This document shows positions 1-12,659 of a DNA stretch of 64,000 nt, in pieces. Position 1 is the stretch's first letter, and each line of letters opens with the position of its first letter. The notes beneath the pieces are model-generated. The model had not been told where the DNA came from, made no database searches, and worked only from the letters and a program-made list of their open reading frames with translations. The translations under genes and the position numbers were made by a program. Source of the stretch: Acanthochlamys bracteata (taxonomy: Eukaryota > Streptophyta > Magnoliopsida > Pandanales > Velloziaceae); the NCBI GenBank assembly GCA_019914995.1, contig CM034131.1, forward strand, positions 9,084,501 through 9,148,500, given 5' to 3'.

Positions 1-1704
1 AACACTTGGTAAAGGTGGAAATCAAGGAGCAGGGAGTTATTTACCAATTTAAACAGTTCAAAATGCTACAATTGTTTTGGTTTATTACGGCAAATAGTTT
101 GTCTAGCTTGCAAGTTCCACAAATTGGTCTCACCCACATAAGAATACAAGTTTCTTGCCTTAACTTGGCTTGTTTTAATCCTTCCACTTCATTGCCAGGA
201 AAGCCTCCTTCCTGAGGTCGTCTTTCCATGGCTGGAAACAAGATGATCTCGCGGAAACGTTCTCCTCTGCCATCTTTCTAATAATCTTAGCAATAGGCAA
301 GGTTATCAAAATTTCGATTTAAATTTTAAAATCATATGATTTTACAATTTTATTTCATCAAAACGATTTCGATTTCAAGTAAAATTTTTTTAGAGTAAAT
401 CTCATTCGGATTCCGATTTAAATTTTAAAATCGGTAGAATTTCGATCTTTTACAATTTTATTTTTGAAATTTTTTTTATAATTAACTAAATTTGAAGGAG
501 TTTTTTTGTAAAATTTTAAGAAGTCTTCTATAAACTTTAAAAAGGTTTTCTAAGAAAAAATACTTTTGAAAATTTTTCTATAAAATATTGGGTGATTTTT
601 ATAAATTTAAAGAATTTTAATTTTTCTTAAATGTACTAACTGTTTTTTAAAAATATTAAAATTCTTTTATAAAAAATTTTTAATAATATTAAAAATTATT
701 ATAAAATTTATCGGAATATAAATCTTATGATTTTATTTTAAAATATCAATTTTATGATTATACTCTGAGCAAAATGATTCTATTTAAAATTCTGATTTTG
801 ACAAATTTGACAAAAAGCTTTTAATGTTCTCTTGCGGCAAGAACACTACTACAATCTCCAGCGACACCTACTGCTACTAATGGCACTCAACCAGCATCAA
901 CTAACCTTCCTGCAGGAAACCTTGCAGGTATTCCAACCATATCAGAGCTGCAAGCAAATCTTACAAGTCCGTCAGACATCTCTTTACCGCCGATTCCATC
1001 ATCAAAGGTGCCGACGTTGCCTACATTGCCGACAAAAGTTACAGATTTTGGCTATCAGTTGAACTTGTCCTCTCTGGCTTATTCTCTTTTTGGTACCAAA
1101 AACTGATCCTCATGGTTTCCTTTCCATGGTTTACCTGAAAGAATTTTGTGGTTGCAGTATGTGTAGTAGTGGATTTCCAACTGTCTTCTATTTGCTGTAC
1201 GCAATATTCCAACTAAAGAAAATTCACGGCTCCTCAATTTCTCAATAATTAGCTTCAGTATCAGGCGTGAAGCACGATCCTATCAATCCATCGCATTGAA
1301 ATCATGTCACAGGAAAGAAAACCAGTGGCAAACATGTATTACCTTTAGATTCAAGAAATCGGTACTTCATCAATAGTCTCATAAATTTATAACAGCATGC
1401 AAAAGATGCATACCAAAATTTTGCGTGATGATCAATGGTTCGTTAAAACATGTACAGAGTGGAAATTGGAGGGAATTTGTATTACACACGTGGAAATAGG
1501 AAACGAATTGTATTGCAATCATGGACCAATTAGAAATCCAAAAACCCTATCCAACCTAATCTTTCCTGGGCCCAGCTTCCGGATGCATCAATCCATACCG
1601 ATAATAGTATCATTTTCGACCATTCCTTAGCAAAGGTCACAGAAAGCTCAGACTCTTGCTCACAGAAATACTGCAGAGAGCTTTTCTCACGTACAGAAGT
1701 GGAA
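1..1704. other. Left-edge region with possible exons of an unidentified + strand gene
   Basis: One stretch on the + strand (about 824-1107) reads openly to a TGA at 1105-1107. It is rich in Pro, Ser and Thr and ends ...LSSLAYSLFGTKN, which looks like a C-terminal coding exon. A second possible piece near 198-290 reads RKASFLRSSFHGWKQDD and then a short hydrophobic run before a GTTATC donor-like site. I could not join the two in phase and do not recognise the family. Between them (about 300-800) the DNA is over 80% A+T and holds two diverged copies of a CGATTTAAATTTTAAAATC-type segment (near 317 and 415). From 1108 to 1704 I see only the likely 3' region of this unknown gene and the promoter and leader of psbP. 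Confidence 0.3.
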
Positions 1705-3291
1705 ATGGCATCGACTGCATGTTTTCTCCACCACCATGCACCTTCAGCCGCTCTCTCAAGGACATCAACTCAGCGACTTCCCCCAGCCGCCAAGTGCACG
1801 AAGATAATATGCAGAGCACAGAAACAAGTGGGATCCGAGGTTGAGAATGAGGCTGGAGCAGTATCCCGGCGACTTGCATTGACCTTCCTCATTGGCTCTG
1901 CAGCGATTGCTACCAAGGTCTCACCAGCAGAGGCTGCTTATGGACAAGCTGGTAACCATCTTACATCTCTTTAGGAGTTCTGCCAACAATATGTATTTCA
2001 AGGAAATAAATATAGAGTCAGGATTATGCAGATCCCCAGAAAAATGTGCCACAGAAACTGGCAAAGAAAAACATCCTGATGAAGGCTATAGATTTTTGAA
2101 ACTATATTGTAGTTTGGTGAAGTCCTATAATTACCACACAGAGTATTTCTATGTTAAAAGTAGCAAATCTGGCAAATTTGCAGCACATATGGCACAAATG
2201 AAAATTGATTAAGTTAAATAAACATATTGCAAATGCATGATAAAATATATATGATCATGCTTTGTAACTGGTGAAGTTTTCTGCTTGCACTGAGAAGATG
2301 GTCTTTAAAGCTTTAGTAAACCAGATGACATAGTTGGCATAGACTTCTCTCAGCAACATGCTTGTTCCCCATATAATCAGAAGCTTGTCTTTATTACAGC
2401 CAATGTCTTTGGAAAGCCAAAGACAAATACAGAGTTTTTGCCATACAATGACCAAGGGTTCAAATTGATGATACCATCAAAATGGAACCCAAGCAAAGAG
2501 GTGGAATACCCAGGCCAAGTCTTGAGGTTTGAAGACAACTCTGATTCTGTAAGTAATGTTGTCGTCATGGTTACCCCCACCGACAAGAAATCCGTTACAG
2601 ACTATGGCAGCCCTGAGGATTTCCTCTCACAAGTAAGTTATATCCTCAGCAGTGCTTGTAATATCATAATTCTATATGCCCAATTTACTTGGAAAATTGT
2701 ACAATGCTTTTTCTCTTGAAATAGACACAAATCTAATTAATACAGCAATATACATAGAAAAACTCACATAAAAATACACTCACAATGTTGTTTAATGTGA
2801 GGGCTTAATAGTACCACACATAGACAGCGTAATCACAGAAGTGACAAAATTCATCTTCTTTGCTCTGATCAACTCATTTCTGAGCAGTTTGACTACCTGC
2901 TGGGCAAACAGGCTTACTCTGGCAAAACAGCCTCAGAGGTAATACACTATCTCTTGGTAGAAGTTTTTCTCTTGAAACATGTGCATACTAAATATGGCTT
3001 GCAAATTCTACAAAAAATATGGTCTCACAGGGAGGATTTGACAAGGATGCGGTGGCAACAGCTAACATATTGGAAACAGCCACTCCAGTTGTTGAGGGGA
3101 AGCAATACTATTACATCTCCGTCCTAACAAGAACAGCTGATGGAGATGAAGGAGGAAAGCACCAGCTTATAAAAGCTGCTGTAAAAGATGGCAAGATTTA
3201 CATATGCAAGGCACAAGCAGGTGATAAGAGATGGTTCAAGGGAGCCAGGAAATTTGTGGAGAATACAGCCAACTCCTTCAATGTTGCGTGA
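1705..3291 (+). CDS. PSBP: PsbP, 23-kDa oxygen-evolving enhancer protein 2, chloroplastic
   Basis: Extrinsic thylakoid-lumen subunit of photosystem II that helps hold Ca2+ and Cl- at the Mn cluster. Four exons: 1705-1951, 2400-2632, 2888-2938 and 3031-3291. All introns are GT-AG and phases agree, giving 263 aa, the usual size. The transit peptide is bipartite: a Ser/Thr-rich stroma-targeting part, then a lumenal signal with a twin arginine ([14 protein letters not shown]) ending in AEA. The mature chain should start at AYGQAANVFG, about residue 78, leaving 186 aa as in spinach PsbP. Typical blocks are [51 protein letters not shown] and [16 protein letters not shown] chose the ATG at 1705; the open frame extends upstream only through a GTG. 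The gene looks intact. The symbol is the generic family one, since plants often have two or more copies. Confidence 0.96.
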
Positions 3292-5944
3292 GTTGGGAAG
3301 TTACTTTATTTTTGTAAATGATTTGGACTACAGAAGAATAATTCCTATTAGGGTACCCCAGTGTGTTGTTCCAGAAAAAAAGGAGAGTATCATATTCTTA
3401 ACCTATGTTCTCGATGTCTCATTCTATCTTTTCAAAAAGGAAGGTTCCTAAACTTTTGCAATTACACCAAATATAGTGAACATATCTTATTCTATGTTCT
3501 CTTGAGGGAAAATATAGTAGAATGTAATAGTTAAGAGAATCACAGGCTCCATGAAGATTAAGAAGTCAACAAAAATCCTTCAGTTGCTAAATACTGCAGT
3601 TAAAAACTGGTAGGAACTGTATAAGCAGGGGATTTCAAAGTTAAGCTCCCCCTAATACTAGTATAAGAATCACATTACGGCCATCAAGATCCTACTTGCT
3701 CCAAATATTAAGGTCGACATCATGCAGCCTCTTTCACCAATCAATTCTACTGAGCGCATTTACATCTGCAATATTCCTCATAATTCTGCAAGTAGCTATT
3801 AAGTTACCTACTTCTTGCTTTTTTGTTTTCATTCTATCTTTCAAATGTTATAACATAAAGAATCTCCTTTAGTATTTATTTCATTTGCCCCACCATCTCT
3901 ATTGGTCATGTTACTCTTGTACCCAAGAGCATATCTCTGTTTCATATAAAACCACTTTCCTGGTATGAAACTTTTAGTTCATTTCCCTTAGGGCATGCTT
4001 TAGTTGCCCCGAACCACTTTTTCCTGCCAAATTTTGAGTTCGAGGGCCATATCCTGTGTTTCAGTTGTTCCGAACTCACTTCTAACCCACTTCTCACTGA
4101 ACTCACTACCTAGTAACTGAGTTCAGGGCAACTAAAACATGCCCTTAACTAAAGTAATGTTCTCTTTGACTGTCATGTTAAGAGAGGAACCAAAACAGAA
4201 AGCTAGCACACTGAACAATATGCCAATAGCATATCGCAGGTCTTAGAACAACTTGAAGAAATTGCAGATTCAAATATATAGTTAACTATTAACATTAACA
4301 TAGAGCACACCAGGAGTTGTGTTAACTGAGGTATGAAGCTATGGACAAGCAGGAAGCAACCTTAAATTTCATGTAACATTAGTATACGCTAACTAATTTC
4401 TGTTAAATTCAACTCATCATTTACATCATAGCTCATACTGCATAGCTTAGTTTAGTAGCCCTTACTGCTGTACTGGTTTAATCTATCTTGTGGAAACCAC
4501 TCCCACAATGTTCATCTGGATTCACGAATATGTAAAATCTTTTTTCTGCTTAATGCTATCTGAAAATTGGATCTTGCATTATGCAGATAAGACACATGTC
4601 ACTTATAGATGCATCATGATGGTTAATCCAAGACCTCAGTATTTGAAAAAAGACTGAATCCACGCATCCATGAAAGAGTTTTACCTTGATCACCATATCA
4701 TTAATGCTTTCCCTCCATAACTGTTGGTCTACTATCTGCAAAAACATCTCAACACATTTCTCGCTGATGAGACAGATAAATCATATAGCCAAGGTCCATT
4801 GTCTATCGTATTGAAAAAATAAATTTCTATGGCATTAAATATAATCACATGATTTTTGGATGGAAGTACTAAAGAAAAAGGAAAAAAGAAACAGAGCCAC
4901 ATCATGAGAAGGAAAAAAATTGCAATACATAAGGATCTCTGAAAGTAAGCCAAGTGTCGTGCCAAAACAAGGTTCCAGTGGCATCATCAATTCACCAATG
5001 TCATAGGATGACTTACTGCCCCACTTAGCATGAGTCCTTATCATGAGAACTGACAACCACTCAAATACCTCTAATTGGGGAAAATACCCATTAAGATTAT
5101 TAAAGGAACATGAGTCTTCATTAAAAAAGCTCCTCTTAACTTCTTCCAGATAGTATCCTTTGTGGACAGAATGGATAGTGTTTCTGTCTACCAGAATGCA
5201 AGGAAATGAATGCAACAACTACGAATTTGCAACTATCATTTTGCCCTCCCATTAAACCAAATGTTTGATTCTGATCAGTGAACAAGCTATACCGGTGTTT
5301 GAACTAGAACGGTTAAATCTTATGGGAGGTGATCTAATTAAAGGAGAGAGCTTACTCTTCCTTAAAACTGGTTTTACTGTTCAAGTTGAACATGAAAGCT
5401 GCAAGGTTTTGTTGGTTTTGTTAAGGACCAGATTGTTATTAGGTACTCCAGAGTGTGGATCTAATAGTACGCTTATTACTTCAGGATAACATTTTGGTTC
5501 GCAAGGCCATTGTGGATGATATTTGATATATAATCTTTCATATGGCCTCAATTACACATCTAGATAATTTAGAAGCTACTCTGTGAAGTACGATTGCAAG
5601 CCATACATCAGATATAAAACTTCATCTATGAGCTAATTATTACGACAATATCATACTTTGGCATCAACCTACCATAACATGTTTGAACAAAAAAAATTAT
5701 CAATGAGCTAGCAATGCCCTCATCAGTCTAAGCTCGAGGTGGTTTCATAAAAGACAAGCATCAGGAAGACAGCATTGAAGGAACGAAAATAAGAGATACA
5801 TAAATACACAGCCTATCATCCTTCTAATCAATAACTTAGTGATGTATATCTCCAAGGGATGGGATGCACTAGTTTACGCAGTTACTATCATACTTCCAGT
5901 TTGCTGCATTCATTACATGCTTATACACATAAGAAAAAACACTA
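3292..5944. other. Intergenic region between psbP and the Snapin-like gene
   Basis: It holds the psbP 3' region, a 154-bp MITE (3991-4144, listed separately) and otherwise AT-rich sequence. The only sizeable frame is 127 codons on the minus strand (4835-5218). It has a Phe-rich hydrophobic C-terminal half, no recognised motif and no clear exon partners, so I do not call it a gene. The part from about 5600 to 5944 is probably 3' untranslated sequence of the minus-strand gene that follows. Confidence 0.5.
3991..4144. mobile_element. PIF/Harbinger (Tourist-like) MITE, 154 bp
   Basis: The ends are inverted repeats of about 24 bp. The left end reads GGGCATGCTTTAGTTGCCC. The right end, reverse-complemented, reads GGGCATGTTTTAGTTGCCC, and both continue as YGAAC. 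A TTA triplet flanks the element on both sides (3988-3990 and 4145-4147), the TWA-type 3-bp target duplication of PIF/Harbinger elements. There is no coding capacity. The close match of the two ends suggests a fairly young insertion. Confidence 0.85.
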
Positions 5945-6598
5945 CTAAGACCAATAGAAAATACCATGAGATTTCCTTGCTGATATCATAAGATCTATAT
6001 TATCAATCCGCTGCTGTACAGACTTCAGTAGAGTATTAAGAGCTGCAACTCTCCTCCTTATTGAAGAAATCTTATTTGCATGCTGCATTACAACAGGGAG
6101 TGGTGCATCTTCAAGCAGTTTATCCAGTTCTACACAAGAATCATCACAAACACAATTTTCAACAAAATTTGCAATGTTGATAGAGAATTACTTAATTCTG
6201 GACAACAACGATAATAACAAGAACAGCAGCAAATTCACACAACTGATTCAATAGAGATAAAGCTCTAATTCTTCAAAATATCATATTAAAATTTTACAAA
6301 ACAGTCAAATGTAGAGCTAATTGTGCACAAAAGCACCAGAAAACTCAGGTAAGAGATTAACGAATCAACCTGTGTTTAGGCGATCAATCGAACGGGTGAG
6401 ATCGTCCTGACTTCGGCAAGCTTTATCAGCAGCATAATCAAATTCCCGCATCACGCAACCAAGCGTCAAAGAGATCGAGCGAGCCAGGGCATCTCCACCG
6501 TCTCCGGAAACAGATGGCTTTGAATCTCCACTGTCGATTGAAGATGATTCTGGTAATCTGTCTTCAGTCTGATTAGAGATTTCAATGGTGTTGTCCAT
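5945..6598 (-). CDS. SNAPIN: Snapin-like subunit of BLOC-1
   Basis: Small coiled-coil protein related to Snapin, a component of the BLOC-1 complex that acts in endosome-to-vacuole or lysosome trafficking. Two exons: 6370-6598 and 5945-6129, joined through a GT-AG intron inside a Glu codon (LNT-E-LDK). The product is 137 aa; animal Snapin is 136 aa. Residues 1-35 are acidic, Ser-rich and probably disordered. The rest aligns by eye with Snapin: SQDDLTRSIDRLN matches the SQVELREQIDNLA helix, and ISSIRRRVAALNTLLKSVQQ matches the LLNARRRVVLVNNILQNAQE helix. The start is the ATG at 6596-6598, the only Met upstream of the conserved part. The stop follows ...ARKSHGIFYWS. A splice donor inside that tail (CATG|GTATTT) could give another C-terminus, so the last few residues are less certain. 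The assignment rests on remembered alignment only. Confidence 0.72.
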
Positions 6599-7233
6599 GT
6601 TTTCTAAAATTCTCGCCGGTGATTAACAGAAGCTTCGTTGTTGTACTTATAACAGTTGATAATTGGTCTCACAATATTGGCCGAAAAAACATGTCCGACA
6701 AATATTATTGTTTCTGTTGATTAATTAAGATTAAGCAACTAAATAGTAACATAAACATTTTTGCAATGTCGGTCTTAGTAGTTTCTTAATTACACTCGTA
6801 GTAATACTTCCAAAATAATTCAAGAAATTTTCATCTCTTATTCAACAAACCTGGGTAATAATATAGAAACTTCAGTACAGAAGCTTAAATCTGTACATTG
6901 GAAACAAACAACACAAAGAGCTGCTTCAAACTACATTCTCAAACCTTCTAAAGATGAAAAGAAAACAAAGTTACACAGGTACTTCAACTTCCAGAGCAAG
7001 TGTTGTCAGCTTATGAGTAACTTGACAGAGTCTTTTGTCTTCAAACTTTCCTCATCTTCAACTCAGCTTGTTCGTTCATACTTCTTAGATGCTCATATGC
7101 TCGAAGTAGGACACATATATAATTCATCTACACCTCTTACATGCTTCGGACTGCTTTCAAAATGTACACAAACAAAATCAAAATGGGTTGAGAGGCTTTA
7201 CGGGATAGAAGAAAAGTTCAGTAAATTGTTGTA
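6599..7233. other. Intergenic region, promoter of the Snapin-like gene and 3' region of the subtilase
   Basis: AT-rich DNA between two minus-strand genes. The part next to 6598 should carry the Snapin-like promoter and leader. The part next to 7233 should carry the subtilase 3' untranslated region. No gene is seen; the small open frame at 7013-7315 is an antisense shadow. Confidence 0.5.
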
Positions 7234-10200
7234 TCATCTTATTGTTGTGATGTTATATGCAATCTTGGAAATGACAGACACAGGAACAAGAGCTACATGG
7301 CCTTGGCTCCCATAAAGTCCTATTCTCCCATAGCTAGCAGCAGTGCTGTTGATAGTGGCATTCAAAACAACAGTCAGGTTCTGTTGCTGGCCGTTTGCAA
7401 TGTTGAAGCTTTGAGGTGAGATTGAGAGGGTGACCCCGAAAGGAGCACTCCAGTTAACACTATATGTTTCATTGCTGGCTACGTTGGTGACTGTTCTTGT
7501 GATAGTTCTCGTTTTGTTGAGTATTGCTATAGTAATGGAAGGTAAGTTGAGGTCAGCACCGGTTACTGTGCTCACTCCACATTGTTGGCCGGTATAGTTC
7601 ATTACCTCAAGAGCAGAACCATTGATGGTACACAAGAAGGAGAGGAAGTCATTGTAACCTAAAAGAAGTCGTGCAATAGTGTCAGCCAACATATTAAAAA
7701 TAGGGAGAAGCGAAAAAACACAACCTTCCCCGTATTTACAGTTCTCTTCTAAATGCATAATTGATGGAGCTTTAAAAGATGCTAAGAAAGTAGCTGAAAT
7801 GTTTGGACACAGCCTGGTACAAGAAAACTTCTCATATAGATTGGGTACTAAGGGGCATGCTGTTTTTCCTTCTTACCTAGGCGTCTCCTCAAAAAATCAA
7901 GAAGTTATGAAGGTCAGAATCAAGTCAGATTAATATCAAGGATAAAAGAGTAATGACATCTTTCTCAGGTATGTCCTAAACTACCAGCCTTAACATTCTT
8001 CATTAATCATTTGTAGGAAGACAAATAGAACAAATCAGAAATGAAATCACATACTTGATATGTCAAGAGACAATATTCACATACCAGAATCAAAGATGAG
8101 TCCAGGGTCTAAGGCAGCAGTTGCATTGACAAAGCCACTTCCCATGTCAAAGGGTGTTGCAGGCAACTGGTTGGAATCTGGGTTGCTGTAAGCACGCTGC
8201 GCCATGATTGGACCACCTTGGTTGTCATAAACTGCAGCAGTAGTAGAGAGTGTAGATCCGATGGCTGAAGGACTGAAACTAGGAAATTTCTGTTTGACTA
8301 GTGCAGCAAGCCCAGCAATGTGAGGTGCAGCCATACTTGTGCCAGATATAATTGCAAAATTTTCACCTGTAAAAGTACAGAAGGTGCTAGACTAAAGCCA
8401 CTGGCTAACACATAAACTAACTATTAGAATATTCAGAGTTTGGGCAGGATCTAAAGAAGGCATGACAGTAGTTCCTTAGGTCACTTCATATGCTAGAAAA
8501 CAACAGATATTCTCTTATGAGTACAAGCATACAGTTTGTGAATTTGCTCAAACTTGGTTCATAAGTCTAAGTTCTTTCTGATTCTATGAAAACTTGATGA
8601 GTACAATCCTCAAAGACATCCTTTTAATGCATCATATGAAGAAACTAAACATAGTAAATTCCACAGGAAATCTTCCAGCCTTCAGTTAGCACCTCTAGGA
8701 AAGGTCTACTAAGCATCAATAGCTGTGGCTCTTTCTTTTAACAATTAATTTTTCTGAATAAAAAAAAGACAAGCAGTTGATGAAAAGAAACAAGTAGTTG
8801 ACCTATAGACAGTTTCTGCAAAAGAAAATTCATAGAAGTTTACAAACATTACCTTCAAACTCATTTATATGAGCACCCTTAGAACTCCAAGCACCCCATA
8901 TGAGATTCCCTGGAGCTAGGACATTGGGCTTCAATATATCAGCATCTGCTAGGGAGTTGTCTTCAGGATCTGGTCCTCTAGCTGAATAATACATCACTTT
9001 GGGTGCTGAGTTACTGTAGTTTGCTTTCAAACCTCCCAAAATTTTTGCAACTCCTCCAAACTTGATTATTGATCCCGATGTATCATTTCTCACTAATGTG
9101 CTATTGTAGTAGTTGAGGAGTAGCTGCAAGAAAGCATAATAAACAAAGATTGGTGCATTCAGCACGTACCCCAAATAAGATTCAAAAATTAAGAATGAAT
9201 AAAAGAAACGAAGAAAGTAAGAAGGGGGGAAAAGAAAAGAAAGAAAAAAGAGCTGGAGTATTTAAAAACAAAACCTTGGAATCATCCGGAGATGGTATTA
9301 CCACACCAGGAATTCTCATGGGGATTGGATCGAGATGAAACCCAATAACAAAAGGATTCATGTAGAACACAATTCCAACTGCGCTAACATTTTTGGCAGT
9401 CTCTATAGCTTGCTTGATTGACGAAAGGCCGAGCACAAAACGAATTGAATAACTGCAAATTAAGAGATTTCCTTTGATCAAATCTTGATTTAGAAGGCTT
9501 GGTTCCTGGCATTCTCCAAGGTACATATTATCTGCAATTGTGGTACTACCATTTCTCAATGCATGAGTTGCAGAAACCAAGTTATACATCAAGGTGTCAT
9601 CTGTTCCAGCTGCATTAAAAAACACAAAATTAGTTTCTTGTAATATTAAATACACAAAATCCAAATAGCCAGCATGAAACAGGAGATGAGCAAAATGCAG
9701 TTTAAAAAGTTATATTCAGGAAAATTCAATAGACAGCATGAAACAGCTTATGGCGTTATATTCAGGAAAATCATAGAACAAACTATCTGAAGATATTGCA
9801 CTCCAAATACTGAAGTAATTAGGAAAAAGGAACAAGCAGAAGAAAATGCCGTTGGCAGACTTACATGCAAGTCCAACTCCTTGAATACTGACGTTGTTCC
9901 CAAGTACAATGTAATTATGGTACACTCTATCGTGAGAGGCAGCACCAACAGTGAATATCCACGGGCTGAAGGAAGACATACTTTTCGGTGAAGGACCAGT
10001 GTTGCCAGCAGCTTGGACAACAAAAATTCCGGCTTTTAGAGCTGACAGAAGTGCCATATCTATAGGATTGAAAAAAGTTGCCAAGCCTTGGGGGCGTCTA
10101 TTAGGAGTGATAGATAAACTAATAACATCAACTCCATCTTGAGCTGCCTGTGTACCAAACCAACCATAAGCAGGCAAGCAACTTTGGAATGATACTAGCA

Positions 10201-12562
10201 ACTACATGTCTGAAGAGAAATTGTTGATTAAGGTAAAGTGAGGTTAAACAGTAAAAGAAAATGTAGTTTCCTGAGCAATTGTCACCAATCAACTACCCAT
10301 AAGCTACACTCCTTGATGCTTATAAGAATGTGCAGTTTTATCGGTGTACATGTGTGCATATATGTTCATGGATGTATCCAGGTGCACCTGCACACATGCC
10401 TATATCATACCTAGGAGTAGGAAGAGAATAATTTTCTGATTGTAATAAAGACTTGATAGCAATATTAAGGCGTTATACATATAAATGCCATTCTAAGATA
10501 ACTGGAAATAAAAGGAGGCCTAAATCAAAGAAATAATACCAACTTAGTATGCAATCAGGCCGAATTTTTTGCACCTCACTTACCTGGTCTATGGCAGCTA
10601 CAACATCTGCTGCAAACCCTCCAAAGCTTTTATACAAAGCCTTATACACAGAAATACTGAAACAACATCATATACAGCTGAGACAATTCAAAATAGATAA
10701 TCATGAGCAAGTTTCTCAATTAGTATGATAAATTTGAGTAATTACTGTGCATGAGGAGCCATGCCACTTGCATTCCCAAAGTGATGTCCTGAGACAATGA
10801 CAGGGATCCCATGGTTGCCAGCTGCAATGGAGGCTGTGTGTCTGCACGTTAGGACCACATTAGCAATACCAATGCAAATTTTAGGATATGCAGCAGATAG
10901 AATTCATAACAATCTTTCAAGTCCGAGTAGCTTACTGAATACTAACTATTTGATTCAGGCTTTCGACATGACATACTTCTAGTATTAGATAATATGTGAT
11001 GGTATTAGAACACATTTTCAATCACCCACCATCCTATGCACCCTCTGCAAGTTGATACTGTGAGCATCGAGTTCACAGAATATTATGGATTCATGCAGCA
11101 TCAACAGTTAAGCTTGAGAAGGAAAAAGGTCAAGACGGAAACTTGATGTACAATACTCACGTTCCATGGCCATCTCCATCAAATGGTGATGCATAGTCTT
11201 CAGAAGTGTTAAAGATTCCCCTCGCTATGGCAGAAGCGGCAAAGTGGCGAGCTCCAACAAGCTTTCTGTTGCAGGAACCTGAGGGAAAATCTCTTGTAAC
11301 TTCACAAACACCAGAATAGTGCATAGGGATGGCGTAAATATTGGTAGAGAGATCATCAGAGAAGCTAGGATGGGCTGGGTCAATTCCCGTGTCAATAAAC
11401 CCAATCACGACTCCTTTCCCAGCAACATCAGGCCCACCATCTTGAACCCATGCACCCTGTGGTAGGCCTAGAAATTGAGGAGTGTGTGTGGTGGCAGTCC
11501 TAACCGAAAAGTCCCACACCACATTTGCCACTTCTTGTCTCCTAGACAGCTTGTCAGCCTATGAAAATATATAAGAAGTATATATGAGAGATACCAATTA
11601 TAGAGACGTAAGAGAAGAAGGTTCCAGATATATGACGATACACATTTGAAAGAGACCTTAGATGAATGCTCAAATGAAAGTAATTGCCACAATCAGCAGG
11701 CACCAGAAAAAGGAAATACAGATGTTCCTTACATGCCTGTAGAGGAGTGATTAGAACAGCAAAACCATTGATCAAATAATGATAGCTATAGAGCTTGAGA
11801 TAGTTTTCGCCCCGCAATGCTCTCCTCAACAGTGAATTTTGCAGTCGAATTAAATATGAAGTGTAGTTGTTATATGATTTTGCAATATTCCTGCATGCCA
11901 ATTTAGCAGATTGTTAAAACTCTAAAGTCAGATAAAAAGTACCGATAGTCAGAAAAGATAATGAAAATGTCAAAATGTTGCCAATCCCTAATAATAAAGA
12001 GATTCATAATCCATCAATCTTAACCATCAACACCAAGAGATATGAAGCGTTTCTTGTTTTTTTCTCCCCTCTCATGATAGCATAGTTCTGACTTTATTGA
12101 AGCTCTCTAAATCATTCATTGGCAATAAATGCAGGTTGAATTCTGATCTATTATAACAGCAGCAAAAATTGTAGGCAAACATCTGGTGTATTACACGGGA
12201 CGAAAAGGGAGAAAAAAGTGAGACAAATACGCATAGGATAACAGGTGAAGAATCACAAATAACTCCTGAACAATGATGTAGAAGTGACCAAGTAAAGCAA
12301 TTAACAAAATAATAGCTACCAAAAATGAAAGAAAACATTGACAGAAAAGTGATTACCTTGGCTTGATAAAGGTATTTAATGCTCCAGATTTTCCCTCGAT
12401 GTTACTGCCACCAAACCTCCTTACTTGGTCATAGTAATGGGACGTAGGAGGCTGCTTCAAGGTGACTATGTACACAGCAGAATTCTCTTGACATAGAGAA
12501 AACCTCCAGATACCCAACACCATAAACACCAGTAAGTAAAAAGAGATTTTTTTGCTTTCCAT
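7234..12562 (-). CDS. Subtilisin-like serine protease, SBT2 group
   Basis: Secreted plant subtilase, probably processing proteins in the cell wall. Ten exons (minus-strand order): 12357-12562, 11737-11890, 11161-11558, 10746-10841, 10584-10656, 9865-10147, 9275-9609, 8853-9123, 8085-8366, 7234-7658. They stay in phase to give 840 aa. Order of parts: signal peptide (residues 1-24, hydrophobic LLVFMVLGIW), I9 propeptide (VYIVTLKQPP), S8 catalytic domain with inserted PA domain, and a fibronectin-III-like C-terminus (TRTITRTVTNVASNETYSV). The triad is complete: Asp176 (GFIDTGID), His251 (DGDGHGT) and Ser616 (SGTSMAAPH), plus oxyanion Asn358 (QAAGN). Several NxS/T sites suit a secreted glycoprotein. 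The second intron appears to be GC-AG. The C-terminal part (INGSALEVMNYTGQQCGVS) recalls Arabidopsis SBT2.2/SBT2.4 more than SBT2.5/2.6, but I cannot settle the subgroup. Confidence 0.93.
11559..11736 (-). other. Probable GC-AG intron of the subtilase gene
   Basis: Exon 2 must end at ...ACAG followed by GCATGTAAGG, and exon 3 begins after TTTCATAG. A GT donor four bases downstream (GGCAT|GTAAGG) would put a stop at the junction. With GC as the donor the protein reads ITPLQ-ADKLSRRQEV, which keeps the exact spacing of the conserved SPEQAEILRRAPGV region of related subtilases. GC-AG introns are a known minority class, about 1% in plants. Confidence 0.75.
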
Positions 12563-12659
12563 AGTAAATCACAAACACGAACAAATTCACCAGCCCTGAA
12601 GGGTCACTGCACCACAGATCCTCTTATCAAGTTAGAATGAACTAAACAGATATAACGCA

